This document shows, in pieces, positions 1 through 5,474 of a stretch of 6,226 nucleotides of DNA. Position 1 is the first letter of the stretch. Every line of letters begins with the position of its first letter. A program made the position numbers and the translations under genes. The DNA comes from Erysipelotrichaceae bacterium. GTDB lineage: Bacteria; Bacillota_I; Bacilli_A; Erysipelotrichales; Erysipelotrichaceae. Below the pieces are notes generated by a model. That model ran no database searches, was not told where the DNA came from, and saw only the letters and a program-made list of their open reading frames with translations. The DNA is taken from the NCBI GenBank assembly GCA_017511325.1, contig JAFWKS010000448.1, positions 1 to 6,226 on the forward strand. The letters are read 5' to 3'.

Positions 1-350
1 AGAATGTCATCGCATAAATGGACTTTAATATCTGTTGCATTGTTCGAATTATTCAGTTCACACAGCTTCACTGCTCTTGAATTCACGTCGACCATCTCGA
101 CCTCAAGGTCAGGATTGAACCTCTTGAGAATGATGCCGATCGGACCGTACCCGCTGCCAAGATCCAGCAATGTGCTTCCCAAATCCTTCTTATAAATACT
201 TTTTACTAAGATATAACTACCGTAATCTACGCTTTTCTTGGAAAAGACACCGTTATCGGTAGTGAAACGGAAAACCTCATTATCGAAATAATATGCGAAT
301 TCCTTTTGATCGGAACTCAGATCTTTATTATCCGTATAATAATGAGTCAT
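1..350 (-). CDS. RsmC-like class I SAM-dependent methyltransferase (YbxB type), C-terminal part outside the window
   Basis: This is the first 116 codons of an S-adenosylmethionine-dependent methyltransferase of the RsmC/YbxB family, expected to methylate a guanine N2 of 16S rRNA in the cytoplasm. The visible protein begins MTHYYTDNK and carries the family's N-terminal signature FTTDNGVFSKKSVDYGS (residues 29-45). SAM-binding motif I, LLDLGSGYGPIG, is at 61-72, and the acidic motif II residue is in VDVN at 87-90. The start is fixed by an in-frame TAA directly before the ATG at 350. Only 4 bases separate it from the rplL stop and no clear Shine-Dalgarno is visible, so translation probably depends on coupling to rplL. 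The order rplJ-rplL-methyltransferase matches Bacillus, where rpoB follows. The catalytic NPP(F/Y) motif expected near residue 125-135 lies past the window edge, so the family call is firm but the exact target base is inferred. Confidence 0.9.
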   Translation of the reverse strand, partial: MTHYYTDNKDLSSDQKEFAYYFDNEVFRFTTDNGVFSKKSVDYGSYILVKSIYKKDLGSTLLDLGSGYGPIGIILKRFNPDLEVEMVDVNSRAVKLCELNNSNNATDIKVHLCDDI

Positions 351-354
351 TTAA

Positions 355-726
355 TTATTTGATTTCGACAGTAGCTCCTGCGTCAACTAATTTCTTCTTG
401 ATTTCTTCAGCTTCTTCTACACTAATATTTTCTTTGATTGGACTTGGACACTTATCAACTACACCCTTAGCTTCAACTAAGCCTAAGCCTGTAATTTCCT
501 TGACGACCTTGATAACGGCAGTCTTGCTGTCACCAAATGCAGATAAGATAACAGATACGACAGATGGGCCGGCAGCAGCTTCTTCAACTGGTGCAGCTGC
601 AACGGCTACTGGAGCAGCAGCAGTAACGCCGAATTTTTCTTCGATTGCTTTTACTAAATCGTTTAACTCTAAGATGCTTGCTTCTTCTAAGTAAGCTAAG
701 ATATCATCATGTGATAATTTTGCCAT
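355..726 (-). CDS. rplL: 50S ribosomal protein L7/L12
   Basis: L7/L12 forms the mobile ribosomal stalk: dimers bind the C-terminal helix of L10 and recruit and activate the GTPase translation factors. The protein is 123 residues, the normal size. Residues 1-33 are the dimerisation and L10-binding domain, 34-53 an Ala/Pro/Val hinge, and 54-123 the factor-binding domain with the hallmark [17 protein letters not shown] (71-87). The lysines in AVIK and EAK that contact GTPase factors are present; the usual Arg of VIKxVR is Lys76. It is odd in that the segment normally reading EKTEFDVxL at the start of the C-terminal domain here reads GPSVVSVIL (53-61). A ribosome binding site (AAAGGGAG) sits about 10 bases before the ATG. 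The gene starts 20 bases after rplJ and shares its promoter and leader. Confidence 0.97.
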   Translation of the reverse strand: MAKLSHDDILAYLEEASILELNDLVKAIEEKFGVTAAAPVAVAAAPVEEAAAGPSVVSVILSAFGDSKTAVIKVVKEITGLGLVEAKGVVDKCPSPIKENISVEEAEEIKKKLVDAGATVEIK

Positions 727-746
727 AATAATTTTTCTCCCTTTCT

Positions 747-1388
747 TTATTCAGCAGCTTTTACTTCTGCTTCTTCTTTGGCTTCCTTTGCAGGTGCCTC
801 TTGCTTTGCAGCTTCTACAGGTGCTGCTTCCTTTGCAGTTGCTTCTTCCTTAGCTTCGGCAGCTGGTGCTTCAGCCTTGGTTTCTGCAACCGGTGCTGTA
901 GCCTCCTTAGCTTCAGCAACAGCCTTGACGACTCTTGCGAATGAGCTTACAGGTGACTGCAGACAGCTCAGTAACATAGACAGCATACCGTCACGGTTAG
1001 GCAGTAATGAAAGTTCTTTAACAGTAGCTTCATCGACAACTTTGCCTTCAACGATACCTTTCTTAAGTACTAGAGCTTTGTGCTTCTTCGCGAACTTAGC
1101 TAAGACTCTGGCTGGTGCAGTTGCGTCTTTGGAGAACGCAAAGGCATTTGGACCGGCAAGAGCGTCTTTCAGATCTTTGAAACCGCAGTCATCACATGCT
1201 CTTTCAAACATGGTGTTCTTGTAAACCTTGAATTCAACATCCTCGGCTCTCAAGCTGCGTCTTAGTTCTGTTACTTCAGCAACGCTAAGGCCACGATACT
1301 CGCAGACGATAGTCGAATCAGAGTTCTTGATCTTGTCAGTAATCTCAGCTACGACAGCCTGCTTGTTACTTAATACAGCTTTATTCAT
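747..1388 (-). CDS. rplJ: 50S ribosomal protein L10 with an Ala/Glu/Lys-rich C-terminal extension
   Basis: L10 anchors the L7/L12 stalk on 23S rRNA and, as the L10(L12)4 complex, represses its own operon. The chosen start (1388, protein beginning [10 protein letters not shown]) has an AGAGGA ribosome binding site 4 bases upstream and matches the usual L10 N-terminus. An ATG 30 bases further up (1418) has no such site and lies at the end of the attenuator T-run, so it is rejected. The protein is 213 residues against the usual 165-175. Residues 1-161 are the normal fold: [14 protein letters not shown] (31-44), FKVYKNTM (53-60), AGPNAFAF (78-85), then the start of the L12-binding helix, [18 protein letters not shown] (136-153). 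Residues 162-213 are an added low-complexity tail made almost only of Ala, Glu, Lys, Pro, Val and Thr. The gene is first in the rplJ-rplL operon behind the 1531-1559 promoter. Confidence 0.97.
   Translation of the reverse strand: MNKAVLSNKQAVVAEITDKIKNSDSTIVCEYRGLSVAEVTELRRSLRAEDVEFKVYKNTMFERACDDCGFKDLKDALAGPNAFAFSKDATAPARVLAKFAKKHKALVLKKGIVEGKVVDEATVKELSLLPNRDGMLSMLLSCLQSPVSSFARVVKAVAEAKEATAPVAETKAEAPAAEAKEEATAKEAAPVEAAKQEAPAKEAKEEAEVKAAE
750..905 (-). repeat. Degenerate repeat region encoding the L10 C-terminal tail
   Basis: This stretch of rplJ codes for residues 162-213 and is built from imperfect repeats of Ala-Lys-Glu-Ala type. On the plus strand the 13-mer gcttcctttgcag occurs exactly at 781-793 and again at 826-838. 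The spacing is 45 bases, or 15 codons, and matches the two AKEA blocks at residues 185-188 and 200-203. The repeat stays in frame and looks like a slippage-expanded or recombination-prone coding tract. No function can be read from it beyond high charge and likely helix or disorder. Confidence 0.7.
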
Positions 1389-1400
1389 GCTTCCTCTTTC
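1389..1400 (-). promoter_or_regulatory. Ribosome binding site that decides the rplJ start
   Basis: GAAAGAGGAAGC lies directly before the ATG at 1388 and contains AGAGGA, complementary to the 16S 3' end. The upstream in-frame ATG at 1418 follows a run of T and A without such a site. This supports the 213-residue form of L10 over a 223-residue form. Confidence 0.75.
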
Positions 1401-1418
1401 TAACACCCATATACTCAT

Positions 1419-1451
1419 AAAAATAAAACCTGTATCACATAGACACAGGTT
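1419..1451 (-). terminator. Intrinsic terminator (attenuator) in the rplJ leader
   Basis: AACCTGTGTC (1451-1442) pairs with GATACAGGTT (1436-1427) as a 10-bp stem with one G-T wobble and a five-base loop TATGT. A T-rich run, TTTTATTTTT (1428-1419), follows, partly shared with the stem. It lies upstream of the rplJ start and therefore acts as an attenuator, not an end-of-operon signal. Its left arm is shared with the alternative leader helices, which is what makes it conditional. Confidence 0.88.
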
Positions 1452-1530
1452 AAAAAATCAATTCTGATTAACCTCGGTAACATTATTAAGCATATCGCCG
1501 TTACTGTCTATGGTATATCGATGCTTGATT

Positions 1531-1559
1531 ATTATATATTTTTTGCTTTCTGTTTTCAA
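1531..1559 (-). promoter_or_regulatory. Sigma-A-type promoter of rplJ-rplL
   Basis: The -35 box TTGAAA (1559-1554) is one base off consensus. It is separated by exactly 17 bases from a perfect TATAAT -10 box (1536-1531), and the spacer is A-rich. Transcription would begin near 1524, giving a leader of about 136 bases. It is the only convincing promoter in the window and suits the high expression expected for stalk proteins. Confidence 0.9.
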
Positions 1560-1560
1560 G

Positions 1561-1587
1561 AAAAATCGCTGTTTTACAGCATTTTTT
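1561..1587 (-). terminator. Weak intrinsic terminator at the end of surE
   Basis: GCTGT (1580-1576) pairs with ACAGC (1572-1568) around a three-base AAA loop. The stem extends by a T-G wobble and, after one mismatch, by A-T pairs between the run of A at 1583-1587 and TTTTT at 1565-1561. The surE stop codon is inside the hairpin. The stem is short and the T-run is only five bases, so some readthrough into the rplJ leader is likely. The -35 box of the next promoter begins just two bases on. Confidence 0.55.
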
Positions 1588-2332
1588 CCACATGTTTGAG
1601 GTATTCCTGATGAATATGATAGTTATACAGCGGTGAAACGGCTACATAACCCTTTTTGACTGCTGAAAAGTCACATTCAAGATCTTCCGGATCATAATCG
1701 ACGCTGACGATTACGTCATTGATCTTGATATAGCTGATTCCCTCTTCATTTATCATGGAAAGGTTGTTGTCATAGTGAAGAACAGCCATGTTCTTGCAGA
1801 CTCTGATGCCCTTCACTTCTGCCATTTTGAGGTTTGGAACATTGATATTCAGAAAGTAATCGTTTCTTTTTTCATCCTGCAGATACTTCCCGGCTATAAG
1901 CAGAGCATATTCGGCGGCTGTAGCGAAATCCGCATCCCTGTCGCTATCGATACTTACGGCAAGCGAAGGGATTCTGTGAATATAGGCTTCTCTGGCAGCT
2001 GCGATCGTGCCTGAATAGATGATGTCTGTTGAGACATTAAGTCCGATATTGATGCCGGAGACCACAAGATCGATCCTGTCCTTGAACAGAAAATCAAGGC
2101 CAAGGTATATGCAGTCGGCAGGTGTTCCCCATAAGGCATAGGCTTCCGCAACGTTTTCCAGTTCTCTTTTCTCGACTCTGGTCTTTCCCACACAGGTTAA
2201 ATGATGGGAATTGGAACTTCTCTCGCCTTCCGGTGCCACTACATAGACATTGCCCAATCTGCTGAATACTCTCGCCAGGCTTTTCAATCCGGCTGAATTG
2301 ATGCCGTCATCATTGCTTATCAGTATGTTCAT
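1574..2332 (-). CDS. surE: 5'/3'-nucleotidase SurE
   Basis: SurE is a divalent-metal-dependent phosphatase that removes phosphate from nucleoside 5'- and 3'-monophosphates in the cytoplasm. The protein is 252 residues, normal for the family. The metal-site motif NDDG is at 7-10 (Asp8, Asp9). The serine of the second loop is in APEGERSSNSH (33-43), and SGINIGLN (92-99) provides the third ligand, Asn95. GTPADC (69-74) and YSGTIAAAREA (106-116) are also typical. The start is the ATG at 2332: it puts the motif at the usual distance from the N-terminus and has AAAGGGAA upstream. An ATG eight codons earlier would only add a non-conserved leader. The first 23 bases overlap the end of the HAD phosphatase gene. 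It is the last gene of the pot-dtd string, with a weak hairpin at its stop codon. Confidence 0.96.
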   Translation of the reverse strand: MNILISNDDGINSAGLKSLARVFSRLGNVYVVAPEGERSSNSHHLTCVGKTRVEKRELENVAEAYALWGTPADCIYLGLDFLFKDRIDLVVSGINIGLNVSTDIIYSGTIAAAREAYIHRIPSLAVSIDSDRDADFATAAEYALLIAGKYLQDEKRNDYFLNINVPNLKMAEVKGIRVCKNMAVLHYDNNLSMINEEGISYIKINDVIVSVDYDPEDLECDFSAVKKGYVAVSPLYNYHIHQEYLKHVEKML

Positions 2333-3002
2333 TTGCTTCCCTTTCCAGTATTTCAAATATTTCTCTAAGATTGCGGATACGATATCCCTTGTATGACAAT
2401 GCCGGTCTTTCCTGATCCTGCACCATCCATACCGTCTTTATGCCGGCTCTGATCGCTCCCGCTATATCGGTCGAATAGACATCGCCGATCATCAAGGCTT
2501 CATCAGCCTTCACTCTCAGTTTTTCCAGGGTATATTCAAAGATCCTGACATCCGGCTTATGTATTCCGATATCACCGCTTACGATCACTTCATCGAAGTA
2601 TTTGCCAATATCTACATGATCGATCTTGTTGTGCTGAACGGTTGAACTGCCATTCGACAGAACAGCCAGTTTATATTGCCCTTTCAGTTTTTCAATAACT
2701 TCAAGCGTTTCTTCTTTCAGAACATTATAGGACCAGGTCTTGTCGATGAAGTTTCTTCTGAACTGTTCTTCAAAACCTTCAGGAAAAAGATGACCGTATC
2801 TCGCCATAAAGGGCGGCATTCTCTGTTCAAAGGAACATATGCCATTGACATCGTAATACATGAGATCCTGCAGCAGGGCTTCGTATTCAACATTATCCAG
2901 CTGCGGAACAAACGGTCTCAGATATTCATTATAAAAACAGTAGACACTTTCGCTTCGGTTTGACAATGTTCCGTCATAATCAAAAATAAGCGCCTTAATC
3001 AT
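2310..3002 (-). CDS. HAD-superfamily (subfamily IA) hydrolase, YjjG-like nucleotidase
   Basis: This is a 230-residue cytoplasmic phosphatase of the haloacid dehalogenase superfamily. All four motifs are intact: DYDGT (8-12) with nucleophile Asp8 and general acid Asp10, LSNGS (115-119) with Ser116, HKPD (148-151) with Lys149, and GDVYSTD (173-179) with Asp174 and Asp179 as metal ligands. The helical cap lies between residues 15 and 95, which is subfamily I topology. The segment YFDEVIVSGDIGIHKPD resembles YjjG/YfnB-type pyrimidine nucleotidases, but the substrate cannot be read from sequence and other small phosphomonoesters are possible. The start at 3002 is chosen because it places motif I at residue 8, as usual; a start 15 codons upstream adds only a basic stretch read from within the preceding gene. 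It overlaps the DUF951 gene by 8 bases and surE by 23. Confidence 0.9.
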   Translation of the reverse strand: MIKALIFDYDGTLSNRSESVYCFYNEYLRPFVPQLDNVEYEALLQDLMYYDVNGICSFEQRMPPFMARYGHLFPEGFEEQFRRNFIDKTWSYNVLKEETLEVIEKLKGQYKLAVLSNGSSTVQHNKIDHVDIGKYFDEVIVSGDIGIHKPDVRIFEYTLEKLRVKADEALMIGDVYSTDIAGAIRAGIKTVWMVQDQERPALSYKGYRIRNLREIFEILEREANEHTDKQ

Positions 3003-3201
3003 TGCTTTCTTCTGCTTTCTGGATGATCTTCTTGCATTTGCGTTCAAACTCCGGTCTCTCCATCATGACCACAGCCTGACAGCCTTCGCATTTGATCTTG
3101 ATATCAACGCCCATTCTGATGATCTTCCAGTAATGTGATTTCCTGCAGGGATGATCCTTCTTCATCTGCACGATATCATTCAGTCCGTAGTTTTCTACCA
3201 T
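2995..3201 (-). CDS. DUF951 family protein
   Basis: This small protein of 68 residues belongs to DUF951 (Bacillus YyzM type). The family pattern is recognisable: GLNDIVQMKKDHPC (6-19), WKIIRMGVDIKIKCEGC (25-41), then a hydrophobic stretch and a basic end with RPEFERKCKK. His17, Cys19, Cys38 and Cys41 could form a metal site, which is inference only. No biochemical function is known to me for this family; the beta-rich pattern is compatible with a small nucleic-acid-binding barrel. A GAGG ribosome binding site lies about 4 bases before the ATG. The gene overlaps dtd by 7 bases and the HAD gene by 8. It is short, but the conserved pattern and the overlaps make it a real gene. Confidence 0.9.
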   Translation of the reverse strand: MVENYGLNDIVQMKKDHPCRKSHYWKIIRMGVDIKIKCEGCQAVVMMERPEFERKCKKIIQKAEESND

Positions 3202-3644
3202 AAATCCTCACTATCCAAGATTATTGTAACAGGTCCGTCATTTGTAAGGCTGATCTTCATATCGGCTCCAAAGATGCCCTCTTCAACTTCAATGTCAAGT
3301 TTTCTTAAGCATTCATTAAAATACCGATAGAGTTCTCTGGCCTTATCACCGCCTAAGGCATCCGTAAAGCTTGGACGGTTGCCTTTGGCACAGTTGGCAT
3401 AAAGGGTAAACTGTGAGATCGAAAGGATCTTTCCGTTAACGTCATGAATAGAAAGGTTGATCTTGTCGTTTTCATCAGAGAAGATCCTCAATTTATTCAG
3501 CTTCTCAGCCATTTTCTCAACGATCTTTTCATCGTCATTTAACCCTAAACCAACTAAAACCATATAACCGACATCGATACTGCCGGTTATATGGTCTTCT
3601 ACTTTACATTCAGCTTTATTTACTCTTTGAACTACCAGTCTCAT
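3195..3644 (-). CDS. dtd: D-aminoacyl-tRNA deacylase
   Basis: Dtd hydrolyses D-amino acids (and glycine mischarged on tRNA-Ala) from tRNA, a chiral proofreading step in the cytoplasm. At 149 residues it has the standard length and begins with the usual MRLVVQRV. The active-site motif SQFTLY is at 77-82, GNRPSFTDA at 88-96, GIFGADM at 123-129, and the Gly-cisPro motif as NDGPVT at 135-140. The ATG overlaps the potD stop by one base (TAATG) and there is no clear Shine-Dalgarno, so translation is probably coupled to potD. In many Firmicutes dtd follows relA, so its place behind a polyamine transporter is a local arrangement and not a functional clue. Confidence 0.97.
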   Translation of the reverse strand: MRLVVQRVNKAECKVEDHITGSIDVGYMVLVGLGLNDDEKIVEKMAEKLNKLRIFSDENDKINLSIHDVNGKILSISQFTLYANCAKGNRPSFTDALGGDKARELYRYFNECLRKLDIEVEEGIFGADMKISLTNDGPVTIILDSEDLW

Positions 3645-4693
3645 TATTTGGTATTCTTGACCTTGACCCAGAGTTCAGAGATAGTTTTGAGTACTTCCTC
3701 GTTGTTGTGGAAGACTTCGTCGTTAACACTCATATCTCTAGGGATATAAGCATCGATTCCTTCGAATTCACCACCAACAGATGAGAGATCCTTCAAAGCA
3801 CGTTCGTTGACTGAACTGTAGCCGACAAAGACAGAGTTTTCCAGCTGCGGTTCATAATCAATGATGTAGTTCATGAACTTGTAGGCATTCTCAACGTTCT
3901 TGGCATCCTTGTGAATGACCATGGCGTCTACGAAGTAGTTTGTTCCTTCTGCCGGTGCCCAGTAAGCCATGTTTTCATTTTCGACATTGATATATGCAGC
4001 ATCGCCGGAATACATCATGCCCATGGCCTTTTCGCCATTAGCCAGACCATCGATAGCTTCATCCGTTACATAAGCAGGCTCCATATTCTTGGCGATGTCG
4101 ATCAGCCATTCATATGCGGCATTGAGCTCATCAGGATTGTCAGTATTCATAGAATAGCCTAAAGCTTTTTCAGCCATCATGAATGAATCTCTGATCGAAT
4201 CATACATGTAGATCATGCCTTTATATTTGGTATTTCTCAAGACGTTCCAGCCCTGTGTTTCAACATCGTTTGGATCGATCAGTGTTGAATCGTAGCAGAT
4301 ACCGACATTGCCCCAGAAATAAGGGATTGAATATTCATTGTTTGGATCGAAGTCCATATTCAAGACCTGCGAATAGAGCTGATCCATATTAGGGATCTTG
4401 CTCTTGTCGATCTTCTGGATCATCTTTTCTGAGATCAGCCTTTCGATCATATAGTCACTAGGAATAATGATGTCATAGACTGTACCGCCAAGCAGCTTGG
4501 TATACATCGATTCATTGGAATCGAATGTCGTGATGCTGACCTTGATACTGGTCTCTTTTTCAAAATTTCTGATAACTTCATCGGAAATATATTCACCAGG
4601 TAAGAAGATCTGAACTTCACCAGCATCATATTTCTGGCTGCCGCAGCCGGCAAGTATTACCAGCACGAATAATAAACTAAGCAATTTCTTCAT
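3644..4693 (-). CDS. potD: Spermidine/putrescine-type ABC transporter substrate-binding lipoprotein
   Basis: This is the extracytoplasmic receptor of the importer. The N-terminus MKKLLSLLFVLVILAGCGS is a lipoprotein signal with lipobox LAGC, so the mature protein is tethered by that cysteine to the membrane outer face. The rest is a PotD-type two-lobed fold: FDSNESMYTKL, YDIIIPSDYMIERLI, MIQKIDKSKIP, YSIPYFWGNVGI, KALGYSMNT, MMYSGDA and FVGYSS follow PotD in order. Two adjacent ATGs exist (4696 and 4693). The second is chosen because it lies 7 bases from a strong AAGGAGG, against 4 for the first; it gives 349 residues. Compared with E. coli PotD, pocket Tyr, Asp257 and Tyr293 equivalents are kept but Trp34, Trp229 and Trp255 appear as Pro, Tyr and Phe, so the ligand may differ from spermidine or putrescine. 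It overlaps potC by 17 bases and dtd by one. Confidence 0.93.
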   Translation of the reverse strand: MKKLLSLLFVLVILAGCGSQKYDAGEVQIFLPGEYISDEVIRNFEKETSIKVSITTFDSNESMYTKLLGGTVYDIIIPSDYMIERLISEKMIQKIDKSKIPNMDQLYSQVLNMDFDPNNEYSIPYFWGNVGICYDSTLIDPNDVETQGWNVLRNTKYKGMIYMYDSIRDSFMMAEKALGYSMNTDNPDELNAAYEWLIDIAKNMEPAYVTDEAIDGLANGEKAMGMMYSGDAAYINVENENMAYWAPAEGTNYFVDAMVIHKDAKNVENAYKFMNYIIDYEPQLENSVFVGYSSVNERALKDLSSVGGEFEGIDAYIPRDMSVNDEVFHNNEEVLKTISELWVKVKNTK

Positions 4694-5474
4694 CATTTTT
4701 CCTCCTTGCCTTGATCATAGGCAATACGTTAGTAATAATCAAAATAATTGTAATCGCAACGACAATGATTGTCGATAGTGCATTGACGCTCGGGTTGATA
4801 CGCTTGGTCGTTGCATAGACATAGGTCGAGATATTATTGATACCCGGACCAGTCGTAAAGTAGGATATTACGAAGTCATCGAAGGACATCGTGAAGGCTA
4901 CAAGTGCACCGGAGATGATGCCTTCCTTGATCTGCGGGATGATGACCTTGTATAAAGCCTGGAATGGTGTACATCCTAAGTCCAAAGCTGCTTCTGCCAC
5001 ATTTTCATCCAGCTGTCTTAGCTTCGGCATGACCGAAAGGATGACATACGGGATACAGAAGACGATATGCGCCAGCAGAAGAGTGCCAAAACCGGTCGGA
5101 ATATTGAGCGTCGAGAAGAACAGCATGAATCCGATCGCCGTGACGATATCCGGATTGAGCATTGGCAGATTGTTTACCTGTGTGACGACTTCCTTGACAA
5201 GCCTGCTTGATTTTGAAAGACCGATCGCAACGATCGTTCCGACGATTGTCGAGACAACAGTCGCAATGACCGCAATGATCGTTGAATAATAGATCGATTC
5301 CATCATCTCTCTGGTGGCAAACATCTTCTGATACCACTGCAATGAGAAACCGGTAAAATTCGTCAAGGATCGCGAAGCGTTGAATGAGAACAGCACGACA
5401 TACACGATCGGCAGATAGAAGAACGCCAGGATCAGGAATAAATAGATTTTAGAAAACCACGATCTCTTCTTCAT
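4677..5474 (-). CDS. potC: Spermidine/putrescine-type ABC transporter permease PotC
   Basis: This is the second membrane subunit of the importer, 265 residues with about six hydrophobic segments: near 9-30, 64-87, 107-121, 131-149, 187-206 and 234-256. The cytoplasmic coupling loop that docks on the ATPase carries the EAA signature VAEAALDLG...KVIIPQIKEGIISG (159-189). The following SFDDFVISYFTTGPG (197-211) is typical of PotC, as is a positive N-terminus (MKKRSW) and a charged tail (KARRKNDEE). The ATG overlaps the potB stop by one base (TGATG) and has a perfect AAGGAGG 7 bases upstream. The 3' end overlaps potD. All residues expected of a working permease are present. Confidence 0.95.
   Translation of the reverse strand: MKKRSWFSKIYLFLILAFFYLPIVYVVLFSFNASRSLTNFTGFSLQWYQKMFATREMMESIYYSTIIAVIATVVSTIVGTIVAIGLSKSSRLVKEVVTQVNNLPMLNPDIVTAIGFMLFFSTLNIPTGFGTLLLAHIVFCIPYVILSVMPKLRQLDENVAEAALDLGCTPFQALYKVIIPQIKEGIISGALVAFTMSFDDFVISYFTTGPGINNISTYVYATTKRINPSVNALSTIIVVAITIILIITNVLPMIKARRKNDEEIA
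4701..4707 (-). promoter_or_regulatory. Ribosome binding site of potD
   Basis: A perfect AAGGAGG lies inside the end of potC. It is 4 bases from the ATG at 4696 and 7 bases from the ATG at 4693, which favours the second as the main start; both may be used. Confidence 0.8.

Larger units (their letters stand above)
1389..1524 (-). ncRNA. L10 leader: autoregulatory 5' UTR of rplJ-rplL
   Basis: The transcribed leader carries the conserved L10-binding core AGACAGTA (1509-1502) and TACCGAGGT (1479-1471). These are joined by a helix pairing 1504-1500 with 1481-1477. Around it a kink-turn can be drawn: an outer stem GAT..ACC (1519-1512) with GGT..ATC (1473-1466), a three-base loop ATA (1511-1509), and tandem sheared pairs G1508-A1474 and A1507-G1475. 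In the competing state, 1512-1505 pairs with 1445-1438 (8 bp) and GGTTAA (1473-1468) pairs with TTAACC (1453-1448). Both of these use up the left arm of the terminator at 1451-1442. In the Bacillus rplJL leader, L10(L12)4 binding favours termination; the geometry here fits that, so excess L10 should reduce readthrough. The structures are drawn by eye, and the family match (Rfam L10 leader) is from memory of the motif. Confidence 0.88.

Noticed and set aside
293..694. Open frame of 133 codons on the plus strand opposite rplL
   Set aside because: Mirror of the highly conserved rplL; its Ala/Thr-rich translation follows from the rplL codons.
778..1224. Long Ala/Ser-rich open frame on the plus strand opposite rplJ
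   Set aside because: It is the antisense of the Ala/Glu/Lys codons of L10; low complexity, no ribosome binding site, no family resemblance.
1389..1418. Ten-codon N-terminal extension of L10 from the ATG at 1418
   Set aside because: No ribosome binding site, not part of the L10 family N-terminus, and the ATG directly follows the attenuator T-run.
1458..1493. Possible leader peptide of 11 codons (ATG at 1493, TGA at 1460-1458) in the rplJ leader
   Set aside because: It has no good ribosome binding site and its bases are explained by the L10-binding structure, so a translated peptide is not needed.
4447..4653. Short minus-strand frame within potD
   Set aside because: Out-of-frame shadow of the conserved lipoprotein gene, without a ribosome binding site or family match.
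5005..5337. 110-codon Asp/Cys/His-rich minus-strand frame within potC
   Set aside because: Shadow of potC in another frame; the potC frame carries the EAA motif and membrane segments.
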